The notes under the pieces were generated by a model. That model saw only the letters and a program-made list of their open reading frames with translations, searched no databases and was not told the origin of the DNA. 5,800 nt of DNA from Planctomycetaceae bacterium (GTDB lineage: Bacteria; Planctomycetota; Planctomycetia; Pirellulales; Thermoguttaceae): positions 1 through 5,800 of the forward strand of contig DOEZ01000703.1 in NCBI GenBank assembly GCA_003532715.1, given 5' to 3'. The position numbers and the translations under genes are program-made. Shown piece after piece: positions 1 to 5,391 of the stretch (position 1 is its first letter; each line of letters opens with the position of its first letter).

Positions 1-811
1 TCCGAGCGGCGGTTGGGGATACCAATGGGCGCCTCATCCGGGTCGGGGCATCGGCGTGGACCAACCAGGCGGTTGGAGTTACTCGCTGCTCCCCTATCTC
101 GAGCTCGGCACGCTGCGTGATTTGGGGGCGTCGGCCGACCCGAATTCGATGACCGAGCCCGAGCCGTTCGTGAAGGTCCTCTATGAAACCCCGTGCGCCA
201 TCTGGTCGTGCCCCTCGCGGCGTCCATCCGTCGCACACCCCCTTCCCTCGAGTGCGTCGGCCATCGCGAGGAAGCCGTTTTTGTGCGCGACGTTGACGCA
301 CCAGATTCTCATCGACTATGCGGCGAATGCCGGCGACTTCTATATTCCCTGGCCGCCCGGACCCACGACCCTGATACAGGGAGACTCGGGCACTTATAAC
401 TTCGGCTCGAGCAAGAACGGCACCGGCATCATGGCGGCGCATTTCTTCACGCGGATGAACGACATCACCGACGGTACGTCGCACACCTATCTCGTCGGCG
501 AAAAGTACCTCGATCCGGATGCGTATGAAGGCGGCATCAGCAAGGGCGACAACCAAGGGCCCTACACGTCGGAGGACGAAGACAGCTCGCGCTGGGCCGC
601 GGTAAGCGGCACTTCGACGACGCTCCTCCCTCCGATGCAGGACCGGGCAGGCGTGGAAAGCACGATTCACTTCGGAAGCGCCCACCCGGGCAGCCTGAAC
701 ATGGGCATGTGCGATGGGTCGGTCAGCGCGATCAGTTATGACATCGACCCGCTCGCGCATCAGTACATGGCGAACCGTCAGGATGGAAACGCAATCAGCT
801 TGGAAAAATGA
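1..811 (+). CDS. DUF1559 (SBP_bac_10-like) domain protein with H-x9-DG C-terminus, 5' partial
   Basis: The reading frame is already open at base 2 and gives GWGYQWAPHPGRGIG before the first possible GTG (56), so the true start lies left of the window. The visible 269 residues match the middle and end of planctomycete DUF1559 proteins: a VDQPGGWSYSLLPYLE segment, a CPSRR segment, YAANAGDFY, then NDITDGTSHTYLVGEKYLD. The closing signature is a His at 683-685, nine residues, then Asp-Gly at 713-718 (H-x9-DG), followed by GSV. The missing N-terminus normally carries a type IV pilin-like cleavage and methylation signal and one membrane helix, so the protein is expected at the cell surface or in the periplasm. 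The molecular function of the family is unknown. The stop overlaps the next start as ATGA, so the two genes are probably co-transcribed and translationally coupled. Family assignment is firm; role is not. Confidence 0.93.
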   Translation, partial: PSGGWGYQWAPHPGRGIGVDQPGGWSYSLLPYLELGTLRDLGASADPNSMTEPEPFVKVLYETPCAIWSCPSRRPSVAHPLPSSASAIARKPFLCATLTHQILIDYAANAGDFYIPWPPGPTTLIQGDSGTYNFGSSKNGTGIMAAHFFTRMNDITDGTSHTYLVGEKYLDPDAYEGGISKGDNQGPYTSEDEDSSRWAAVSGTSTTLLPPMQDRAGVESTIHFGSAHPGSLNMGMCDGSVSAISYDIDPLAHQYMANRQDGNAISLEK

Positions 812-2445
812 AAAGCATGCTTAGATCGGCACCCAACATGAAACGAGTCGCTTCGGCGATCCTGTCCCTGGCTTTTCCGTTGCTGGCATTGCCCGCCGGT
901 TCGCGGGCGGCCGAAACCGTCCACGCCGACGTGGTCGTCTATACGGCGACGGCCGGCGGCGCGACGGCGAGCATCGCGGCCGCGAGGCAAGGCGCCAACG
1001 TGATCCTGCTCGAACCGGGAAGGCATGTCGGCGGCATGTTGTCGGGCGGCCTGGGCCAGTCGGACGTCCGCGGCCAGCGAGACCTCATCGGCGGCTTGAC
1101 GACGGAAGTCTACCGGCGAATGGCCGCCCACTACGGAAAAGTCCGGCCGCACGAAGCCTTCAACTTCGAGCCGCACGTCGCCGAAAACACGCTGCGAACC
1201 ATGCTCCACGAGGCGGGCGTCACCGTGGTTCATGATCAACGACTCGAATCGATCACGAAACACGACGGTCGCATCGTCTCGCTGACGACCACGTCGGGCA
1301 ATACGTACGTCGCCAAGGTTTTCATCGACGCGGGTTACGAAGGCGATCTGATGGCCGCCGCGGGCGTCGAGTACACCGTCGGCCGCGAAGGTCGCGAGAA
1401 GTACGGAGAATCGCTCGCTGGCCGCACCGAACTGTTGCCCGGCGAACATCAGTTTCTGTTTCCCGTCTCGGCGAGGAAGGACGGCAAACTCTTGCCGTTG
1501 GTCACCGCCCAGGAGGACCTGGTCGCCACGGGCGAAGGAGACGGCAAATTCCAGGCGTATTGTTTCCGCCTGTGCCTGACCAACCAGCCGGAGAACCAAC
1601 TCCCGATCGAACAGCCCGAGGGCTACAATCCCGACGACTATGAGATGTTGCGGCGGTACTTCGAGGTGGGCGGCGACCGGGTGCGTCATCCGCTTCACAT
1701 GCCGCGGGTTCCCAACGGCAAGTGCGACCTGAACAGCACGGGGCCCGTCTCGACGAATCTGCTCGGGGCCGCGTGGGAGTATCCCGACGCCGACCATGCG
1801 CGCCGACAAGAGATATGGCAACAACACCTGCGCTGGGCGCAAGGCCTGCTGTGGTTCTTGCAGAACGATCCCTCGGTTCCCGAGGCACACCGCAACGCGG
1901 CTCGCCGTTGGGGGTTGTGCAAGGACGAATTCGTCGATACGGGCGGGTGGCCGCATCAACTGTACATTCGCGAGGGCCGCCGCATGATCGGCGAATACCT
2001 CGTGACGCAGCACGACCTGCAAACCCGGCGCACCAAGCCCGACGCCGTCTGCATGTGCGGCTACAACATCGACCTTCGCGAAGTCCAGTGGGTCGCCGTC
2101 CGCACGTTTCGATATCCCCGGGCCGAGGACGAACTCTACACCGAAGGCTACGTCAGCCAGCCGGTCGACCCGTGGCAGGTTCCCTATCGGGCGTTGACGC
2201 CGAAAGCCTCGCAGTGCAAGAACCTGCTGGTGCCGGTCTGCGCCTCGATGAGCACCATCGCCTTCGGCAGTTTTCGCATGGAACCCGGCTACATGATGGC
2301 CGGCCACGCGGCGGGCCTGGCCGCCGCGCTGGCGGCCGACGCCAACGTCGCGGTGCAAGAGGTCAACGTCGACCAACTACAACGGCTCCTGCGCGAACAA
2401 GGCCAAGTGCTCGAGACGTCGGACCCGGCCGAATCGGAGCAGTGA
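808..2445 (+). CDS. Exported FAD-dependent oxidoreductase (FAD_oxidored family)
   Basis: A 545-residue protein of the FAD_oxidored type (PF12831-like), a flavoprotein family whose substrate cannot be told from sequence here. Residues 11-35 form a signal peptide: a KR start, a hydrophobic stretch, and an S-R-A site with likely cleavage after residue 34. It has no twin-arginine motif. The N-terminal dinucleotide-binding fold follows (residues 41-83): DVVVY, TATAGGATAS, the acidic end at Glu69 (LLEPGRHVGGM). Further family marks are IREGRRMIGEYLV near 387 and the C-terminal FAD-contacting region at 472-511 (MEPGYMMAGHAAGLAAALA). The first glycine usual in the nucleotide loop is Thr46. ATG 808 overlaps the upstream stop. 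ATG 838 (residue 11) would give a tidier signal peptide and is a real alternative; neither has a good ribosome-binding site. Coupling to the DUF1559 gene suggests a shared cell-envelope role, but that is inference. Confidence 0.92.
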   Translation: MKSMLRSAPNMKRVASAILSLAFPLLALPAGSRAAETVHADVVVYTATAGGATASIAAARQGANVILLEPGRHVGGMLSGGLGQSDVRGQRDLIGGLTTEVYRRMAAHYGKVRPHEAFNFEPHVAENTLRTMLHEAGVTVVHDQRLESITKHDGRIVSLTTTSGNTYVAKVFIDAGYEGDLMAAAGVEYTVGREGREKYGESLAGRTELLPGEHQFLFPVSARKDGKLLPLVTAQEDLVATGEGDGKFQAYCFRLCLTNQPENQLPIEQPEGYNPDDYEMLRRYFEVGGDRVRHPLHMPRVPNGKCDLNSTGPVSTNLLGAAWEYPDADHARRQEIWQQHLRWAQGLLWFLQNDPSVPEAHRNAARRWGLCKDEFVDTGGWPHQLYIREGRRMIGEYLVTQHDLQTRRTKPDAVCMCGYNIDLREVQWVAVRTFRYPRAEDELYTEGYVSQPVDPWQVPYRALTPKASQCKNLLVPVCASMSTIAFGSFRMEPGYMMAGHAAGLAAALAADANVAVQEVNVDQLQRLLREQGQVLETSDPAESEQ

Positions 2446-2464
2446 TTCGGCGTCGAACTCTCTG

Positions 2465-2545
2465 GTAGGGTGGGGCGATTGCAGCGAATCTTACCTTGAA
2501 GTCCATTCTTTTCCGACAAGTCTCGCTGCAATCGCCCCACTCTAC
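2465..2545. repeat. Long near-perfect inverted repeat between convergent genes
   Basis: Arms 2465-2487 and 2523-2545 pair over 23 positions with a single G-T pair (2469/2541) and enclose a 35-base loop. The left arm reads GTAGGGTGGGGCGATTGCAG and continues to 2487. The element begins 20 bases after the oxidoreductase stop and ends 26 bases before the stop of the convergent Imm26-DUF4240 gene, so it fills most of the gap. It could block read-through from both sides, but no T tract follows either arm, so it is not a classical intrinsic terminator. The length of the stem and the octamer GTAGGGTG shared with the repeat at 4520-4590 fit better with a dispersed palindromic element (REP or miniature-transposon-like). 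Confidence 0.8.
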
Positions 2546-2571
2546 GTGGCTCGTCGTGACCGGCGACCCAC

Positions 2572-3597
2572 CTATTCCCCCCACCGTTTTTCGGCCGCTT
2601 CGGCCAGTTCGGGATAACGCGTGTAGACGCTCTCTTCGTCCCAAGTATCCCCCTTGAGAACCCATTTTGCCTTGTCGATCGGCGGCATTTCCGTTTCGGT
2701 CTTCTGTTCGTACGCCTCGCGGGCCGCGTAGAGGATCTCCTCCAATTCCGCGTTCCAGTCCGGATCGTCGGGAATGTAATCCTTGAGCGTTTGGGGATCT
2801 CTCATCGCATTCGCGTAGGCTTCGCGGCCCAGCGCGATCAGCCATCCTCGAAAATAGTCGAACCCGTCGTCCGAACAACCGCCGTTGATCACGTAGGCCG
2901 CCGCCCACAGGTCGTTGTGATACGACTCCTCCATCGCGCGGTTGAAGGCCGCATCGAAGGCGCGAATCCGTGTCGCCCCGAGTTCCGCGAGCCGGTCGCG
3001 AAGCGCCTCGACCATTGTCTCGCCCACTTCGCCGGCCTCTTCCCTCGCCTCATCGATCAAGGCCCAGAATTTGGATTCCGCCATGGCGCGCGTTTTTGCC
3101 GCTCGTTTCGGCCCGGCCGACGCCCTCAACGAAGCGAACGCGGCAAACACGTCGGCGTGCGAGCACTTGAATTCCGGATCGAGCCGCTGGAGAATCTCGA
3201 AAACGAGATTCTCGGGCGAACACATACCAGATTCTTCAAGTCCTTCGACTTCCTCCGGCGTGGCGGGACGAAGCTCCCCCTTATGGTAAATGCGATATCG
3301 CCCCGGAGTCACCATATCCTTAACGACGCTCGGCGGTGCCCAGCCTTCCTCGTCATTTGCGAATGGTTGAGAGCCAACAATTGGCCACGTGCCGTTTCGA
3401 ATTAGACGATCAACGAAACCCGAGTGGAAGGCGATAGTGTCTTTGACTATTGTCTCGCACGGCGTTCGTTCCTCTCGGAGTGTCCCGTAAATCCCGATAT
3501 CGTAATCTCGAAATAGCCGGCCATAGGCATACTTGCCCGACAGCAAAGGGATCTCGATAATATCGCCGAGCTTTGGTCGTTTTCGTTTCGATTTCAT
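2572..3597 (-). CDS. Imm26-like immunity domain fused to DUF4240
   Basis: A 341-residue cytoplasmic protein with two recognisable parts. Residues 9 to about 135 resemble immunity protein 26 (Imm26): KLGDIIEIPLLSGKYAYGRL, then a DIGIY strand, WPIVGSQPF, and a GRYRIYHKGELRPATPEE tail. Residues about 173-304 match DUF4240: ESKFWALIDEAREE, then DLWAAAYVINGGCSDDGFDY with FRGWLIALGRE (231-258). An Ala/Lys/Arg-rich linker joins them. Imm26 is known from toxin-immunity loci; DUF4240 has no known activity and occurs in some multidomain immunity-type proteins. No signal peptide or membrane segment is visible. I chose ATG 3597 because the Imm26 part starts at once after it; a TTG at 3675 would add 26 poorly conserved-looking residues and overlap the upstream gene by 16 bases. 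It follows that gene in the same direction and probably shares its mRNA. GC rises from about 45% at the 5' end to about 70% in the DUF4240 half, suggesting a composite origin. Domain calls are from memory of the families. Confidence 0.85.
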   Translation of the reverse strand: MKSKRKRPKLGDIIEIPLLSGKYAYGRLFRDYDIGIYGTLREERTPCETIVKDTIAFHSGFVDRLIRNGTWPIVGSQPFANDEEGWAPPSVVKDMVTPGRYRIYHKGELRPATPEEVEGLEESGMCSPENLVFEILQRLDPEFKCSHADVFAAFASLRASAGPKRAAKTRAMAESKFWALIDEAREEAGEVGETMVEALRDRLAELGATRIRAFDAAFNRAMEESYHNDLWAAAYVINGGCSDDGFDYFRGWLIALGREAYANAMRDPQTLKDYIPDDPDWNAELEEILYAAREAYEQKTETEMPPIDKAKWVLKGDTWDEESVYTRYPELAEAAEKRWGE

Positions 3598-3659
3598 GGA
3601 TTTGGCAATCGCTCTTTTAGCTTTGCTGCTGTCCGTCAGTCCCGCTACGTCTGGGTGCT

Positions 3660-4388
3660 CTACTCTTCCGAACAAGCCGAAAGGACGTCTCTTTCCAGGG
3701 ATTCGTGCAATTCATCACCCAGTTTCTCCCGCATGAACGATCTGCCGATGTATTCGCGGACGATCTCGGCGATCTCTTGTCCAGCGGCCTTGTCGGCGGC
3801 ATGGATATTCCGGATGAACCGTATTAGCAAACTCCTGTCCACGTCGAGACAATCGTCAACAAATGCCGAGATGGAATTGTACCGTTTATCAAGTTGCCCT
3901 TTCCGGCAAGTGTCAATGAAGACACGTGTAGCGATCTCCAGGCATTTTTCGGCGTCCACTCTTGAGAGTGCCGCAAGCATCGATAGAGCCGAGCGATCTC
4001 CCGCCGCCAGACGACGCGTAATATGGTCGAGGGCTCTTTCCGCGATCGGTTGATAGGAAAGCCTCATCAGGGCGAGCAAGATGTCTGCCTCCCATTCTTC
4101 CGTATGGTTCTCATCGTTAAGTAGGGAAGCCAATCTACTCGGTATAGCCGCATTTCTTGGGGCCGATTGTTGAATATAGAGGAGAACCTCAACCGCAACG
4201 CCCCACATTTCATCCTGCACTGCAATCAACCGGAGTAGTTCATTGCATAACAAATCCTTATCATGAGAGTCCAAGGAAAGACTCCAATGCACGATTTCGG
4301 CAATCGCGGAATAGACACCGCCGTTTCCGCCGCGAAAGAACCTGTCAACCGATCGCATATACTCGGAAATTGCCTCGGTTGTTGTCAT
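3660..4388 (-). CDS. Unrecognised all-helical protein in a toxin-immunity cluster
   Basis: A 242-residue protein that I do not recognise. It is soluble in appearance, with no signal peptide or membrane span, and is predicted by eye to be nearly all alpha-helical. Successive leucine-rich helical units such as DKDLLCNELLRLIAVQDEMW, VAVEVLLYIQQSAP, IPSRLASLLND, ADILLALMRLSY, ERALDHITRRLAAGD and ALSMLAALSRVDAEKCLEIA suggest a HEAT- or ARM-like array, a guess from pattern only. The C-terminus is charged. ATG 4388 is supported by an AGGCGA element a few bases upstream and a possible promoter just before it. It sits between a SUKH gene upstream and an Imm26-DUF4240 gene downstream on the same strand, and its composition (about 50% GC) is like the rest of the insert. 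By position it may be an immunity protein of an undescribed family; it could also be an accessory or effector-binding protein. Confidence 0.8.
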   Translation of the reverse strand: MTTTEAISEYMRSVDRFFRGGNGGVYSAIAEIVHWSLSLDSHDKDLLCNELLRLIAVQDEMWGVAVEVLLYIQQSAPRNAAIPSRLASLLNDENHTEEWEADILLALMRLSYQPIAERALDHITRRLAAGDRSALSMLAALSRVDAEKCLEIATRVFIDTCRKGQLDKRYNSISAFVDDCLDVDRSLLIRFIRNIHAADKAAGQEIAEIVREYIGRSFMREKLGDELHESLERDVLSACSEE

Positions 4389-4405
4389 CGCAGTCGCCTG
4401 ATCAT

Positions 4406-4435
4406 ATCATACTTCCATCTGTCGGGTACAGGTAA
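4406..4435 (-). promoter_or_regulatory. Possible sigma70-type promoter for the helical-protein/Imm26 operon
   Basis: On the minus strand a TATGAT -10-like box (4406-4411) lies 18 bases after a weak TTACCT -35-like box (4430-4435). The -10 box matches the consensus at five of six positions; the -35 box at only three. The start codon at 4388 lies 17 bases after the -10 box, so the leader would be about ten bases and would still include AGGCGA. It would give the two downstream genes transcription separate from the toxin and SUKH gene. Eye-made match only. Confidence 0.3.
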
Positions 4436-4556
4436 GCGCCCACTTGAGCGTAACCAGCGTTAGGGCCGTTGCACCAAGGACTACTTCATTCGCCCGGTCA
4501 TCGATCAAATGATCGCTGTAGGGTGCTTCGAGACGCGCCTTTCTGTATAAACTCCT
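4407..4556 (-). other. Short coding-like open frame without a start; possible gene remnant
   Basis: The gap between the SUKH gene and the helical-protein gene contains a 49-codon open frame on the minus strand between stops at 4557-4559 and 4407-4409. It reads in part ARLEAPYSDHLIDDRANEVV followed by LGATALTLVTLKWALTCTRQ, which looks more protein-like than random translation and ends in a hydrophobic stretch. It has no ATG near its beginning, and its first third lies in the inverted repeat at 4520-4590. It may be the tail of a gene broken by the repeat, or chance. The remainder of the 208-base gap holds only the promoter candidate and a small palindrome at 4502-4515. Confidence 0.18.
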
Positions 4557-4590
4557 TCAGACATATCTCTGGCGCGTCGAGACGCACCCT
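4520..4590. repeat. Imperfect inverted repeat downstream of the SUKH gene
   Basis: Arms 4520-4539 and 4571-4590 match as inverted copies at 17 of 20 positions: an outer 7-base stem (AGGGTGC with GCACCCT), an internal bulge, and an inner 8-base stem (GACGCGCC with GGCGCGTC), closing a 31-base loop. The word TCGAGACGC also occurs directly in both arms. The right arm ends 6 bases before the SUKH stop codon on the downstream side, so the hairpin forms right after that gene in its mRNA and could stop or protect the transcript; no T tract follows. The start GTAGGGTG (4518-4525) equals that of the repeat at 2465, suggesting one class of dispersed intergenic element. Confidence 0.65.
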
Positions 4591-4596
4591 GCTTGG

Positions 4597-5283
4597 CTAT
4601 TCTTCGCCCAATTCTTCCCGCTCAGCCATTTCGTGAAGTTTGTTTTGCATCGTGCCAAATACATCTGCTCTGAGATTAAGCCCGACATCATTGCACCCCA
4701 CCGTCCAATCACGAAGCTCGACGAACATCGCCTCGGCCCACTGCTGGACGAAGTCAGACAGGCTCGATGCCAGTCGCAGTCCATGCAAATTCGGACCGCC
4801 ATCCATGACGTCATGTTCGAGAAACACAATCGGTTGTTCAGCCGGGCGACCAATGTCAACACACAGGCAATCTCCCGTATTGAACCGGAACACGGGCAGC
4901 CAATGGGGCCAGTCGTCAATAACCGCGGCCCAGCCAGGATCATTGCCGAAGCCATTGCGACGGGCATCCTCGGCCATGACCTTTTGATCTTGAAAGCAAC
5001 TGATGATCTGTTGTGGCGAGAGGAGATTGATGTAACCGTATTTGCACTCGGCACCAAAGACGTTATCAGGGGCGTGCCATGAAAAGACGAGTCCCCCAAC
5101 TTCTTCCCTGAAAACACTCATCAAGAAGGTGGGAGGATTGTCGTTACTTTCGTGACTCAGTTGCCCTAAATGTGCTGGATTGGGCACGGCCGAAAAAACG
5201 GGCGGCTGCATCACAATCTCGGGGATATTCCCCAATTGCGATTGCACCTCTCTCAGTAATGGTAGGAGCCTTTTGCCGCACAT
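4597..5283 (-). CDS. SUKH superfamily (SMI1/KNR4-like) protein, probable immunity protein
   Basis: A 228-residue cytoplasmic protein with the pattern of the SUKH/SMI1-KNR4 fold. In bacteria, SUKH proteins are a major class of immunity proteins that bind and neutralise nuclease and other toxin tips. The visible marks are VGGLVFSWHAP (62-72), a KYGYINLLSPQQI strand and helix (81-93), DDWPHWLPVFRFNTGDCLCV (123-142) with the typical W-P-x(n)-G-D core, the strand PIVFLEHD (151-158), and a closing helix SLSDFVQQWAEAMF (174-187). About 40 charged residues follow the domain. The start ATG 5283 has an AGGA only two bases upstream, too close to be a normal ribosome-binding site; Met25 is an alternative but shorter than usual. 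It lies 108 bases downstream of the toxin stop on the same strand, the standard place for the cognate immunity gene, so it is most likely the antidote to the nuclease tip. I see no convincing promoter of its own. Confidence 0.85.
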   Translation of the reverse strand: MCGKRLLPLLREVQSQLGNIPEIVMQPPVFSAVPNPAHLGQLSHESNDNPPTFLMSVFREEVGGLVFSWHAPDNVFGAECKYGYINLLSPQQIISCFQDQKVMAEDARRNGFGNDPGWAAVIDDWPHWLPVFRFNTGDCLCVDIGRPAEQPIVFLEHDVMDGGPNLHGLRLASSLSDFVQQWAEAMFVELRDWTVGCNDVGLNLRADVFGTMQNKLHEMAEREELGEE

Positions 5284-5391
5284 GATCCTATTGTGTCATA
5301 GTCTACAGATAACTTGTTCAACAGTAACAATGATTTTGCGACGAAGACGATGGTGATGCTCAATACTTTCAAATATGTGACAGTCGTCATG

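Noticed and set aside
778..2376. A 532-codon open frame on the minus strand opposite the oxidoreductase gene
   Set aside because: It is a mirror of a GC-rich gene with strong family motifs on the plus strand. Its translation is rich in Arg, Val, His and Gln with no recognisable domain, as expected from antisense of biased codons.
1722..2468. A 248-codon plus-strand frame overlapping the oxidoreductase
   Set aside because: Arg- and Pro-rich out-of-frame translation of the real gene with no motif.
2465..2545. Intrinsic terminator for both convergent genes
   Set aside because: The hairpin is well placed, but neither side has a T tract and the stem is unusually long, so I list it as a repeat with a possible terminator effect only.
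2363..2908. A 181-codon minus-strand frame spanning the hairpin and the end of the Imm26-DUF4240 gene
   Set aside because: It crosses the palindromic repeat and is in the wrong frame relative to the clear DUF4240 domain; low-complexity Gly/Arg-rich translation.
2791..3405. A 204-codon plus-strand frame opposite the Imm26-DUF4240 gene
   Set aside because: Antisense shadow; the minus-strand frame carries the recognisable domains.
4436..4480. Integron attC-like site, suggested by GCGTTAGG and a nearby inverted TAAC/GTTA
   Set aside because: The core does not fit the GTTRRRY consensus and there is no matching partner site at the proper distance or an integrase in view.
4557..5117. A 186-codon minus-strand frame and a 149-codon plus-strand frame (4633-5082) overlapping the SUKH gene
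   Set aside because: The SUKH pattern is in the 4597-5283 frame; the others show no family features and run through the hairpin or antisense to it.
5284..5391. A promoter for the SUKH gene in the AT-rich gap
   Set aside because: TTGAAC and TATGAC are only 15 bases apart and other combinations match poorly; nothing rises above what AT-rich sequence gives by chance.
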